Shown here: positions 22,731-30,249 of the stretch, piece after piece
Layout: every line of letters starts with the position of its first letter
Position numbering within the stretch: position 1 is the first letter of the stretch
Origin: JBAWVR01 sp037147155
Lineage (GTDB): Bacteria > Patescibacteriota > Minisyncoccia > Phycocordibacterales > GWA1-40-21
DNA length: 38,573 bases
Direction of reading: 5' to 3'
NCBI GenBank assembly: GCA_037147155.1
Contig: JBAWVR010000002.1
Location: 1 to 38,573, forward strand
The notes under the pieces: generated by a model
What the model saw: only the letters and a program-made list of their open reading frames with translations
Databases searched by the model: none
What the model was told of the DNA's origin: nothing
Made by a program: the position numbers and the translations under genes

Positions 22731-22776
22731 AGGGCACGAAGGTTTCGAAGTATTCACACTTCTGATCTTCAGCACT

Positions 22777-22815
22777 AAAACCGTCCTCTTCTCCCAAGGG
22801 GCCGGTTTTATATTT
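22777..22815 (+). terminator. Terminator of the small-peptide unit
   Basis: AAAACCG and CGGTTTT form the base of an imperfect hairpin with further C/G pairing inside, followed by an AT-rich stretch. Confidence 0.65.
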
Positions 22816-22828
22816 GGGAAAATATATG

Positions 22829-22856
22829 TTGACAAAAATATATTTTGGTGTATTAT
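22829..22856 (+). promoter_or_regulatory. Promoter of the accessory gene at 22905
   Basis: TTGACA at 22829-22834 and TATTAT at 22851-22856 are spaced 16 nt apart. The leader is ~42 nt and contains the SD. Confidence 0.82.
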
Positions 22857-22904
22857 TTATTTTGAAGCACATTGAAACGCCATTTTTCGAAAAGGAGAGG
22901 TATT

Positions 22905-23156
22905 ATGCTAAAACTGATACTGACTTTATATACAGCTCTTACGGAAACGTTTGTGGTTGGTAGTGGAGATTTTCCCGCTTTACCCGTGGAACATATAGAA
23001 ATGTTCTGCATCGAACCAATGGAATCTTTTGGGATTCCGCTATTGGGTCTAGGTAAACCCGAACTTCAAGATACTGCTTATTGCAACGCTTTCCGCGGTC
23101 AGAGCTTTTTCGAAACCGCGTTTATTCTGGGGAGATACCCAAGTGGTTTCAAGTGA
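22905..23156 (+). CDS. Protein of unknown function (83 aa), accessory type
   Basis: I do not recognise it. The ATG at 22905 has an SD (GGAGAGG). An in-frame start 33 nt upstream would lie before the SD and is rejected. The protein begins with a hydrophobic stretch (LKLILTLYTAL) and contains three cysteines or aromatics in EMFCIEPMESFGIPLLGLG. It has no clear domain. Its own TTGACA promoter and a GCCGGC terminator make it an isolated cassette between alr and rpmG. Confidence 0.6.
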   Translation: MLKLILTLYTALTETFVVGSGDFPALPVEHIEMFCIEPMESFGIPLLGLGKPELQDTAYCNAFRGQSFFETAFILGRYPSGFK

Positions 23157-23184
23157 CCACCTGGGTATATAGATCGCCCGTTTA

Positions 23185-23229
23185 AGCCTGCCGGCCGCCC
23201 TTTCTCCAGATGGGTGCGCCGGCTTTTTC
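23185..23229 (+). terminator. GC-rich intrinsic terminator
   Basis: GCCGGC and GCCGGC, supported by CGCCC/GGGTG, form a long hairpin followed by TTTTT. Confidence 0.85.
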
Positions 23230-23241
23230 ATTTATAGACCC

Positions 23242-23270
23242 TTGCTTTTTACTAAAACATAATATATACT
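23242..23270 (+). promoter_or_regulatory. Promoter of rpmG
   Basis: TTGCTT at 23242-23247 and TATACT at 23265-23270 are spaced 17 nt apart. The leader is ~18 nt with no SD. Confidence 0.78.
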
Positions 23271-23294
23271 TGCTTGGTATTAAACATTAAATTT

Positions 23295-23453
23295 ATGTCA
23301 CAAGTCCAATTGATCAAACTCGGCTGTAAAACCTGTAAGCGAATTAATTACTGGAGCCGTAAGAATAAGAAGAAAGTTGAGCGCAAAATTGAGCTCAAGA
23401 AACTCTGCAAATGGTGTAAAAAAGTTACCATTCACAAAGAAGTTAAGAAATAA
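23295..23453 (+). CDS. rpmG: 50S ribosomal protein L33
   Basis: 52 residues, beginning MSQVQLIKLGCKTCKR. Two CxxC pairs (Cys11/Cys14 and Cys38/Cys41, in CKTC and CKWC) form the zinc ribbon of zinc-binding L33. The middle segment NYWSRKNKKK is typical of the family. The gene precedes tRNA-Trp. In many bacteria rpmG and tRNA-Trp are followed by secE and nusG, which are not here. Confidence 0.95.
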   Translation: MSQVQLIKLGCKTCKRINYWSRKNKKKVERKIELKKLCKWCKKVTIHKEVKK

Positions 23454-23462
23454 TTCTAAAAC

Positions 23463-23487
23463 AAAAAACCGCGAGAGCGGTTTTTTG
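23463..23487 (+). terminator. Terminator of rpmG
   Basis: AAAAAACCGC and GCGGTTTTTT form a 10-bp stem with loop GAGA. Its downstream edge lies next to the tRNA-Trp promoter. Confidence 0.92.
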
Positions 23488-23492
23488 TTTGG

Positions 23493-23521
23493 TTGCTGAA
23501 AACAATATTTTAGGTTAAGAT
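23493..23521 (+). promoter_or_regulatory. Promoter of tRNA-Trp
   Basis: TTGCTG at 23493-23498 and TAAGAT at 23516-23521 are spaced 17 nt apart, ~10 nt before the tRNA. Confidence 0.7.
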
Positions 23522-23531
23522 AGTTGGGTTA

Positions 23532-23603
23532 GGGTCCATAGTTTCAATGGTAAAACATCGCACTCCAAACGCGAGGTTCCCCGTTCGAGTCGGGGTGGGC
23601 CCG
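23532..23603 (+). tRNA. tRNA-Trp (anticodon CCA)
   Basis: Acceptor GGGTCCA pairs with TGGGCCC (one T-G pair), discriminator G. The anticodon loop CTCCAAA gives CCA. The lower anticodon stem has an A-C mismatch. T-arm CCCCGTTCGAGTCGGGG is intact. CCA is not encoded. Confidence 0.93.
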
Positions 23604-23604
23604 C

Positions 23605-23636
23605 AAATAAAAACGCCGAAAGGCGTATTTTTATTT
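23605..23636 (+). terminator. Terminator after tRNA-Trp
   Basis: AAATAAAAACGCC and GGCGTATTTTTATTT form a long stem with a GAAA loop, continuing into the tRNA end (GCCCGC/GCGGGC). Confidence 0.9.
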
Positions 23637-23946
23637 GCGGGCCCACAGCAGACAAACTGCTTTGTCTGCGTCCCGACTCGAAAGACGGAGCCATGTTTTT
23701 CTAGTAAGAAAAACAGGCGAGTCAGGATCGTGAAAATTAATCAATGACGATTGATTAATTATTCCTGATGATTCGGGGTGGCCCCGACTCGAAAGGCGCA
23801 AGTATATTTTGCTTTGCAAAGCAAAATACTGAGCCGGGATCGCGGAATTTTGTGAGCGACGGCGAGCAAAATATTTGTGACGATTCGGGGTGGATTATTT
23901 AACCGCCGACAATTTAGAATATTCCCGATGATTCGGGGTGGGCCCA
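23637..23946 (+). repeat. Tandem tRNA-trailer modules, tRNA-Trp
   Basis: At least two modules. The first has CGGGCCCAC, GACTCGAAAGACGG (23675-23688), a hairpin with CTAGTAAG centre, the core GAGTCAGGATCGTGA, and a palindromic arm with ATTAATCA/TGATTAAT around ATGACGAT. The second starts GACTCGAAAGGCGC (23786-23799) and has a TTTTGCTTTGCAAAGCAAAA hairpin and the core GAGCCGGGATCGCGG. Sense copies of the tRNA end, GATTCGGGGTGG, occur three times and the last continues to GGCCC. Confidence 0.83.
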
Positions 23947-23956
23947 TCTCCTCGGT

Positions 23957-24856
23957 TTATTTTTTTGTCATAAACTTTCTTATCAACTTCGCAATCCTAT
24001 TCTTATCTTTAAGTTCAAACCATTGAATATTTCTATCACGGCGAAACCAACCCTTTTGTCGGCGAGCATATTGCCAGATAGCCGAGTTCAATTGTTCTAT
24101 CATCTGGTCTTTGGTTATCTGTCCTGTGAGATAGCGGGTGAGATAGCGATACTCCAAACCAAAACCCTCCATGCGTTTCCAAGACACCCCATTATCATGA
24201 AGTTTTCTAATCTCTCTTAACATGCCCACCTTTAATCTTTTGATTAAACGTTTATAGATTCTTTCTTTCAAAACTTCATCAGGTGCAATAACTCCGATTT
24301 GTAGTACATTATATGGCTGTGATGTTTGAACCGGCGGGACTGAACCAATAGTTAAAACAATTTCCAACGCTCGAACAATTTTTACTTTGTTATTTTTATC
24401 AATACGGTCAAAAGTCTTTTTGTCCAATCTTTCCAATTGTCTGAGCAGGGAAGTCAGAGTTTTCTTTTCTAATTTAGCTCGTAGAATTTTATTTGGTTTA
24501 ACACTCGGATAAACAACATCATTGATAACAGCTTGAATATAGAAGCCAGTGCCACCACATATAATAGGAGTGTTTTGACGCTCCAGAATGCCCTTGATCG
24601 CCTTGTTGGCGTCTCTTTGGTATTTTGTTACATTGTATTCCGTCATTGGTTCTACGATGTCTAAGAGATGGTGGGGAACACCAAGCATTTCTTTCTTGGT
24701 GATCTTGCCAGTACCAATAGTCATACCGCGATAGATTTGACGGGAGTCAGCACTAACAATCTCGCCATGAATATCTTTGGCGAGTTCTACGGCGAGGTCA
24801 CTTTTACCGACAGCGGTTGGACCGAGGATAACGATTAATTTTGGTTTAGCAGACAT
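23957..24856 (-). CDS. miaA: tRNA dimethylallyltransferase
   Basis: 299 residues from the ATG at 24856. MiaA adds a dimethylallyl group to A37 of tRNAs that read codons starting with U, such as the Leu, Tyr, Trp and Cys tRNAs encoded in this window. The P-loop is GPTAVGKS, followed by VSADSRQIYRGM, GVPHHLLDIVEP, CGGTGFYIQAV, and the C-terminal tRNA-binding YARRQKGWFRRD. The frame extends 12 codons upstream into a palindrome, so the shorter start is preferred. There is no SD. The gene ends just after the tRNA-Trp trailer modules. Confidence 0.93.
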   Translation of the reverse strand: MSAKPKLIVILGPTAVGKSDLAVELAKDIHGEIVSADSRQIYRGMTIGTGKITKKEMLGVPHHLLDIVEPMTEYNVTKYQRDANKAIKGILERQNTPIICGGTGFYIQAVINDVVYPSVKPNKILRAKLEKKTLTSLLRQLERLDKKTFDRIDKNNKVKIVRALEIVLTIGSVPPVQTSQPYNVLQIGVIAPDEVLKERIYKRLIKRLKVGMLREIRKLHDNGVSWKRMEGFGLEYRYLTRYLTGQITKDQMIEQLNSAIWQYARRQKGWFRRDRNIQWFELKDKNRIAKLIRKFMTKK

Positions 24857-24890
24857 TGATTTAAGATTGGCACAAGAATAGGCGTTTGGC

Positions 24891-24919
24891 AAGGTACAAA
24901 GGGTTACCCTTTGTACCTT
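24891..24919 (-). repeat. Perfect palindrome upstream of miaA
   Basis: Two 14-bp arms, AAGGTACAAAGGGT and its complement, are separated by one base. It lies 35 nt before the miaA start. It may be an operator, or part of the termination structure of the upstream 59-aa gene. Confidence 0.7.
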
Positions 24920-24920
24920 T

Positions 24921-24951
24921 GTAAAAAGAAAACCAGCCGAGGGGCTGGTTT
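24921..24951 (-). terminator. Terminator of the 59-aa gene
   Basis: On the minus strand AACCAGCC and GGCTGGTT form an 8-bp stem followed by TTCTTTTT. Confidence 0.87.
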
Positions 24952-24970
24952 GGTGTGATTGAGGGCAGTG

Positions 24971-25150
24971 TTATTTCTTGCCCTTGGCTTTTTGGAGTTG
25001 GAGCTTGGCCTCATCGAGAAGGACTTTGGTCTCAGTTTTTTGAGTGGGTGTTTGATTGCGCTTCTTGAAAAGCCTATTCAAACGTACAACTTTGTCCTCG
25101 GCGATTTGGATAGGGCTTTGACCCCGTCTGTGGAACATGTCTTCTGACAT
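24971..25150 (-). CDS. Small basic protein of unknown function (59 aa)
   Basis: Begins MSEDMFHRRGQSPIQIAED and ends KAKGKK. It is rich in Lys, Arg and Gln with two likely helices and no membrane segment. An AAAGGA SD lies 8 nt before the ATG. A terminator follows. The basic nature would suit nucleic acid binding, but this is inference. Confidence 0.62.
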   Translation of the reverse strand: MSEDMFHRRGQSPIQIAEDKVVRLNRLFKKRNQTPTQKTETKVLLDEAKLQLQKAKGKK

Positions 25151-25225
25151 AATTATAATCCTTTTGGGTTAATGGCAAAAACCGTTGCCATATGTTTATC
25201 TGTGAATGATATTAGAACATTTTGA

Positions 25226-25447
25226 GTGGAATGGCAAGGGGGGGAGACGGGAGAGAGACTTGGTCACGAGTTTCTTCCTCGTCGTCGCCGAAAGAATAAT
25301 CCGGGAGAGAGACTTGGTCAGGCGTTCTTGGTTCGTCGTCACTCACCAAGCCGCACGACCCTGACTCGTGCTGGGATTCTGCTGAATCCCGACTTCGCTA
25401 CGCTCCGTGCACTCCGTCCTTCAAGTCTCTCTCCCGGCACATATAAA
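25226..25447 (-). repeat. tRNA-trailer module, tRNA-Leu(CAA)
   Basis: On the minus strand: GTGCCGGGAGAGAG (reverse complement of the tRNA 3' end), GACTTGAAGGACGGAG, the hairpin GGGATTCAGCAGAATCCC, the core GAGTCAGGGTCGTGC, an arm CTTGGT/ACCAAG around GACGA, then CTGACCAAGTCTCTCTCCCGG, which is split as CTGACC and a sense copy of the tRNA T-arm and acceptor. A partial second arm ends with CTCGTGACC and another sense copy at the lower-coordinate end. Confidence 0.83.
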
Positions 25448-25450
25448 ACA

Positions 25451-25478
25451 AAAAAGCGCTCTGCGCGCTCTTTTAGTT
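25451..25478 (-). terminator. Terminator after tRNA-Leu(CAA)
   Basis: AAAAGAGCGC and GCGCTTTTTT pair around an AGAG-type loop. It lies between the tRNA and its trailer module. Confidence 0.78.
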
Positions 25479-25480
25479 TG

Positions 25481-25563
25481 TGCCGGGAGAGAGACTTGAA
25501 CTCTCACGAGCTTGCGCCCGATAGATTTTGAGTCTATTGCGTCTACCATTCCGCCATCCCGGC
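25481..25563 (-). tRNA. tRNA-Leu (anticodon CAA)
   Basis: On the minus strand acceptor GCCGGGA pairs with TCCCGGC, discriminator A. Anticodon stem ATAGA/TCTAT holds loop CTCAAAA, giving CAA. The long variable arm and T-arm GAGAGTTCAAGTCTCTC are intact. CCA is not encoded. Confidence 0.95.
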
Positions 25564-25627
25564 ATTTACCTTTGAGATTCAAAGGCAAAATCAGTTTATC
25601 ATAAATGTTTTTAGAGGACAAGATGTT

Positions 25628-25657
25628 TTGACAATGTGATATAATGTGTGTTATACT
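25628..25657 (+). promoter_or_regulatory. Promoter of the accessory gene at 25714
   Basis: TTGACA at 25628-25633 and TATACT at 25652-25657 are 18 nt apart. A second possible -10, TATAAT at 25640-25645, lies inside. Confidence 0.72.
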
Positions 25658-25713
25658 AACTTTAGAGTTCTCTAACGTTTCCAGTATTAACCCAGGATGA
25701 AAGGAAGTGCCTC

Positions 25714-26247
25714 ATGAAAATCATGTTATCACCAATCGCTAGTCTGAAATGTGGTGTCGATTCGACACTGCTGGCAGGACTCATTGATGGAGGAGCTATC
25801 GAAGTTTCTGAAATAGCTCAGAGTTCCGTCGAAGCGGCGATGAAGGATGTTGTGAATGAGACTGCCAGCAAAAGTTTTCTTGTCTATTCATTGGCCGATT
25901 GGCTCGAAGCTCACAAGAATGAAAACATCTTGTTTGACAACTTGCCACAACCCAGTGACATCCTTCGAATCGCTTTCGAGGTGCACACCTATATTCCCAA
26001 AAGAAATACGGTGTTCATTATTCCGACTGTGATCGAACCAGAAGTTGAAGACCCCCACAAACAGATCATCACGGTTGATCGTTACCTGGCAGTGTTGGTG
26101 GAAAATATCCACGGCGGGTGGCATCATGTCATTCGAACTGTTCAGGTGGGTCGGTTGCCATCCTTTCTTGAAGACAAGAATTTCGACGTTTACATTGTCG
26201 GGCTCGAACCTCAAACTGTACCTGACATCAAAACCCTGCTTGGGTAA
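25714..26247 (+). CDS. Protein of unknown function (177 aa), accessory type
   Basis: I do not recognise it. It is a soluble, acidic protein without a signal peptide, of mixed alpha/beta composition (FEVHTYIPKRNTVFIIPTVI in the middle, VDRYLAVLVENIHGGWHHVI later). The ATG has an SD (AAGGAAG). It has its own promoter and a GCCGGCGG terminator, and its codon use is richer in GC than that of parB next to it. A regulatory or binding role is possible, but nothing shows it. Confidence 0.65.
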   Translation: MKIMLSPIASLKCGVDSTLLAGLIDGGAIEVSEIAQSSVEAAMKDVVNETASKSFLVYSLADWLEAHKNENILFDNLPQPSDILRIAFEVHTYIPKRNTVFIIPTVIEPEVEDPHKQIITVDRYLAVLVENIHGGWHHVIRTVQVGRLPSFLEDKNFDVYIVGLEPQTVPDIKTLLG

Positions 26248-26261
26248 TCAGTGGAGCAATG

Positions 26262-26298
26262 TGGCCGGCGGAAATCATTTCCGCCGGCCCATTTTCTT
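26262..26298 (+). terminator. GC-rich intrinsic terminator
   Basis: GGCCGGCGGAAA and TTTCCGCCGGCC form a perfect 12-bp stem followed by an ATTTTCTTTT tract. Confidence 0.92.
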
Positions 26299-26399
26299 TT
26301 TAAAATTTTGCAAAAAATTTCTCCACATTTTCTCCACTTTTGTCACTTTTTCTTTTCTACTTTTTAATGCTAAAATACTCTCATAATAATAAAAATAAT

Positions 26400-27566
26400 A
26401 TGGTTCAATTTTTCAATGATTCAATCTTTTGGGTAGAAGTCGAGAAGATCAAACCCAATCCATATCAGCCGAGAAAAGAGTTTGATGATGCCAAACTCAA
26501 TGATTTGTCTGACTCTATTCGTCAGTACGGTATCTTGCAACCACTGGTGGTCACCCGTAAAGAAATTACCACCGAGGATGGGGGATTGGCTGTAGAGTAC
26601 GAACTCATCTCCGGTGAACGCCGTTTGCGCGCTTCCAAGCTAGCCGGCTTGTCTCAAGTGCCGGTTTTGATCAAAGCTTCTGAAGACAATGACTTGGTAA
26701 AGTTGGAATTGGCAATTATTGAGAACTTGCAACGTGAAGATTTGAATGTAGTTGACCGTGCTCGCTCTTTCCAAAAGTTGGCTGATGAATTTGGTTTGAA
26801 ACATGCCCAGATTGCCCAAAAGGTAGGTAAGAGTCGTGAGTATGTTTCCAACAGTTTACGTGTGCTCGCTTTGCAACCAAGTATTTTAGATGCTCTTTCT
26901 GCTGGTAAGATTTCTGAAGGCCACACTCGACCGCTTCTTATGTTAGCTGACCGACCGGAAGAACAAGACACTTTGTTTAAAGAAATTATTTACAAGCGTT
27001 TGACTGTGCGTGAAGCCGAGGCTATCTCAAGACGTGTTGCCTATGATAAGGTGCGCAAGAAGGAATACATTGTTGATCCTGAAATCTTGGAGATGGAAGA
27101 AAAAATGGCTGAATCATTTGGTACTAGAGTAAAAATTGAACGCAAAGAAACTGGTGGCAAGGTAACTATCGACTTCTTCTCGAACAAAGATTTGCACGAA
27201 ATCCTAGACGTGGCCATGGGACAAAAGAAAATTACCGATCCACATGCTGTACTCAATCGTCATATCAGTGATGTGGCCGCCAAAGAAAAAGAGTCCGCAC
27301 CAGTCGTTGCTCCAGTTCCACAACCCGTAACAGTTTCTTCAGAAGTTGTTGCTACAATAACTCCTGAGGCGGAAGCTGAAGTCCGACCAGATACTATTGA
27401 GCATGTGGCTCCATTTATTGAAACAGCTATTGTAAATAATATTATGGCGGAGACACCGATCGAGACACCAATCGAGGAATTGGATGATCGATCAAAAGAA
27501 GAAATCGCTCAGGCCAATAATACCGATGACGATGATATCTATTCTGTAAAGAATTTCTCAATCTAA
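26400..27566 (+). CDS. parB: ParB/Spo0J-family chromosome partitioning protein
   Basis: 388 residues. ParB binds parS sites and loads SMC for chromosome segregation. The N-terminal nuclease-like CTPase domain shows PYQPR, LVVTRKE, SGERRLRASKLAG and IIENLQREDLN, followed by a HTH region (HAQIAQKVGKSREYVSNSLRVL). The C-terminal third is acidic and low-complexity (residues ~300-388), unlike the dimerisation domain of Spo0J. The frame extends 20 codons upstream without SD, and the ATG at 26400 gives the expected N-terminus. No parA is in the window, which is unusual. Confidence 0.9.
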   Translation: MVQFFNDSIFWVEVEKIKPNPYQPRKEFDDAKLNDLSDSIRQYGILQPLVVTRKEITTEDGGLAVEYELISGERRLRASKLAGLSQVPVLIKASEDNDLVKLELAIIENLQREDLNVVDRARSFQKLADEFGLKHAQIAQKVGKSREYVSNSLRVLALQPSILDALSAGKISEGHTRPLLMLADRPEEQDTLFKEIIYKRLTVREAEAISRRVAYDKVRKKEYIVDPEILEMEEKMAESFGTRVKIERKETGGKVTIDFFSNKDLHEILDVAMGQKKITDPHAVLNRHISDVAAKEKESAPVVAPVPQPVTVSSEVVATITPEAEAEVRPDTIEHVAPFIETAIVNNIMAETPIETPIEELDDRSKEEIAQANNTDDDDIYSVKNFSI

Positions 27567-27570
27567 AAGG

Positions 27571-27606
27571 AAAAACACCCTGGCCACGGCTAGGGTGTTT
27601 CGTTTT
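27571..27606. terminator. Bidirectional terminator between parB and the minus-strand gene
   Basis: AAACACCCT and AGGGTGTTT form a 9-bp stem with extra GCC/GGC pairing. It overlaps the last codons of the convergent gene. Confidence 0.85.
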
Positions 27607-27886
27607 GTGATAGGTTGGACAGAAATGCGTAGAATTCCTGTGGGATTTCCTCTTCGTCAGAAAATCTCACAAAGTATTCTGCTGTTTCGGAACCAAATGA
27701 AGTTTTTTGAAGGTGTGGACGAAATATTGTGTGATTGATACCAATTTCATCCAACATATGGCAGGCGAGTGGTAGAGTCGTCTCACCTTCATTGATTTCC
27801 CTCGCTTCCGAACTGTAGAGAATGGTGTCTTTGCCACCGCTTATGGCCAAGAAAATCACCACTGTGACATTTTTGTATCCGAACAT
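27590..27886 (-). CDS. Protein of unknown function (98 aa), accessory type
   Basis: 98 residues from an ATG with SD AAAGGGGG. The protein has the pattern VIFLAISGGKDTILYSSEAREI followed by LPLACHMLDEIG and a C-terminal YFVRFSDEEEIPQEFYAFLSNL. It is soluble and acidic. I do not recognise the family. The longer frame begins in a region lacking an SD and is not used. It lies between parB (convergent) and topA. Confidence 0.6.
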   Translation of the reverse strand: MFGYKNVTVVIFLAISGGKDTILYSSEAREINEGETTLPLACHMLDEIGINHTIFRPHLQKTSFGSETAEYFVRFSDEEEIPQEFYAFLSNLSQNETP

Positions 27887-27997
27887 GATTTCCCCCTTTG
27901 TTGAAAGTGCTAGTTTGTTTTCTATAATAAGCTTACTCTCGATTTTTTGACTGGTCAAGAATTAGAAAACCAAGCAGTTAGGCTCGGTTTTCTAATT

Positions 27998-30184
27998 TTA
28001 CTTTTCTAGTTTGTCTGGTCGATTGTTTGCACAGAGTTTGTTTGAACATCTGTCAGGAATAGTCTTGGTTCCGACCATCATCAAATCGCCGCACAATTTA
28101 CATATTTCACCAGTTGGTTTGGACTTAATGATGTATTTACAGTCTGGATAATTGGTACAGCTATAGAAGAAACCAAAACGTCCACGTTTTTGGGTCATCA
28201 AACCGTCTTTACATTTTGGACATTTAACGCCGGTAGAATTTAGTTTCTCAGCCTCCAAATCTTTTTTGATGAATTTACATTTTGGGTAGTTGGCACAAGC
28301 TACAAAGCGACCAAACTTTCCATCACGTTCTACGAGATTGGCTTTGCCACATTGAGGACAGAGTTCGCCAGTATCTTTTGGACCAGTCATCTCTTCACCA
28401 GTGATAGTTCTAGCTCCATCACAATCAGGATATTTAGCACAGCTCAAAAACTTGCCGGAGCGACCGAGTTTGATGATCATTGGGCCCTGACACTTTGGAC
28501 ATTTCCATTTAGCATCGGCGTCACCTAGACTGGTGATCTTATCACTCTTTTCTTTGGCTTTGACGTCCTTTAAGAATGGACCATAAAAATCTTTCAAAGT
28601 TTTCAAATATTCAGCTTTACCTTCGGCGATGAAGTCTAGCTTGTCTTCCATTTCTGCAGTAAAAGTATCACTGATATATTCAGCAAAATTTTTCTCAAGA
28701 AAATCACTAACCACTTCACCAGTATCAGTTGGGTGCAAGGCTTTTTCTTGTTTTTCTACATAACCACGGTCTTGAATCGTTTTAATGATAGACGCATAGG
28801 TAGATGGACGGCCAATACCACGCTTTTCCAATTCTTTGATTAGCCCTGCTTCACTATAGTGAGCTGGTGGCTCAGTACTTTTCTGTGTATCAGTCAAATC
28901 CAGCAATTTCAATTTTTCGCCGACAGTCATAGCCGGCAATTCAACTTCTTCACCACGAGCATCAGTCTCAGCCGCGAGCCAGCCAGGGAAAATAATTCTA
29001 TTGCCATTGGCAGAGAAAATTATTTCTTCTTTATCACCAATATTTACAGACACCTTGGTACGACTGATTTTGGCATCAGCCATCTGGCAGGCGAGCACAC
29101 GATTACGAATCAAACGATATAATTTTTCTTGCTCGGTATTAAGATTGCCGATATGGTCTTTGGAGATATCGGTGGGGCGAATAGCTTCGTGCGCTTCTTG
29201 AGCGTTCTTGCTCTTCTTGGTGAAGACGCGAGGTGAGACATATTCATTACCAAAATCTTTGGCAATCAAAGCGTGAATTTTGGGCAATGCCTCTTTGGAC
29301 AAGTTGGTGCTGTCGGTACGCATATAGGTGATGAGACCAGATTCGTAAAGTTTCTGAGCAATACCCATAGTACGTGATGGGGCAAAACCGAGACGTGATG
29401 AGGCCGACTGTTGCAGTGTGGAAGTGGTAAAAGGGGCCTTAGGAGAGCGTTTAGCTTCGGCTTCAGTCAAATCAGCGACAATCCAGTCCTTGGACTTACC
29501 TAGAGCCAGAATCTTTTCAACTCGTTCTTTGGTTTCTGGTTTTTCTTCACACTCCAAAGTCAGAGCCACTTTTTTCTGAGTTTCAGTTTGGGCAGTTAGG
29601 ACCCAATATATTTGCGGAATAAAAGCGCGGATTTCGCGTTCACGTTCCATAATGATGCGGAGGGCCGGGGATTGAACACGACCGGCGGATAGGCCATAAC
29701 GAACTTTCTTCCAAATGAGACCTGACAAATCATAACCAACGAGACGGTCTAATACGCGACGAGCTTCTTGGGCTTGTCTTAGATTGTCATCAATTTGGCG
29801 CGGATGTTCCAAAGCTTCTTTCACAGCATTTTCAGTAATTTCATGAAAGGCAATACGCTTTGGTTTTTTGAGACCAATGGTTTCCTTCAAGTGCCAAGCA
29901 ATAGCTTCACCTTCACGGTCGGGGTCAGTCGCTAAAATCACTTCGTCAGCGTCTTTAGCTAGGGCGCGGAGTTCGGCTACAACTTTTTCTTTGCCCGGGG
30001 AGATTTCGTAGTGCGGGATAAAACCACCTTCGATATCGATGGCTTTTTTATTACTTTTTGGGAGATCACGAATATGACCAACGCTCGCTTTAACGACGTA
30101 ATCCTTGCCGGCATATTTGGAAATAGTATGAGCCTTGGCGGGGGACTCAACAATCAATAATTTAAAATTATTTTTGGTACGCAT
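27998..30184 (-). CDS. topA: DNA topoisomerase I
   Basis: 728 residues from the ATG at 30184. This type IA enzyme relaxes negative supercoils. The TOPRIM domain is at the N-terminus (LIVESPAKAHTI, then ATDPDREGEAIAWHL), and the catalytic tyrosine lies in GLITYMRTDSTNLS. The C-terminus carries three typical four-cysteine zinc ribbons (CPKCQGPM, CPQCGKANL, CPKCKDGLM) and a shorter CKLCGDLM motif. It lies 65 nt downstream of dprA on the same strand, a common pairing. Confidence 0.97.
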   Translation of the reverse strand: MRTKNNFKLLIVESPAKAHTISKYAGKDYVVKASVGHIRDLPKSNKKAIDIEGGFIPHYEISPGKEKVVAELRALAKDADEVILATDPDREGEAIAWHLKETIGLKKPKRIAFHEITENAVKEALEHPRQIDDNLRQAQEARRVLDRLVGYDLSGLIWKKVRYGLSAGRVQSPALRIIMEREREIRAFIPQIYWVLTAQTETQKKVALTLECEEKPETKERVEKILALGKSKDWIVADLTEAEAKRSPKAPFTTSTLQQSASSRLGFAPSRTMGIAQKLYESGLITYMRTDSTNLSKEALPKIHALIAKDFGNEYVSPRVFTKKSKNAQEAHEAIRPTDISKDHIGNLNTEQEKLYRLIRNRVLACQMADAKISRTKVSVNIGDKEEIIFSANGNRIIFPGWLAAETDARGEEVELPAMTVGEKLKLLDLTDTQKSTEPPAHYSEAGLIKELEKRGIGRPSTYASIIKTIQDRGYVEKQEKALHPTDTGEVVSDFLEKNFAEYISDTFTAEMEDKLDFIAEGKAEYLKTLKDFYGPFLKDVKAKEKSDKITSLGDADAKWKCPKCQGPMIIKLGRSGKFLSCAKYPDCDGARTITGEEMTGPKDTGELCPQCGKANLVERDGKFGRFVACANYPKCKFIKKDLEAEKLNSTGVKCPKCKDGLMTQKRGRFGFFYSCTNYPDCKYIIKSKPTGEICKLCGDLMMVGTKTIPDRCSNKLCANNRPDKLEK

Positions 30185-30249
30185 GGGTTTGTTCTTTCCA
30201 GTATTACACGAAAACACACATTCTGGCAAATTAATGAAATCTTTTTATG

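Noticed and set aside
9079..25447. The trailer modules as a CRISPR array
   Set aside because: There are no short identical direct repeats with regular unique spacers and no cas genes. The repeats are hairpin-like and differ with each tRNA.
9079..25447. The trailer modules as insertion sequences
   Set aside because: No transposase frame is present in any of them. They could only be non-autonomous elements, so I list them as repeats.
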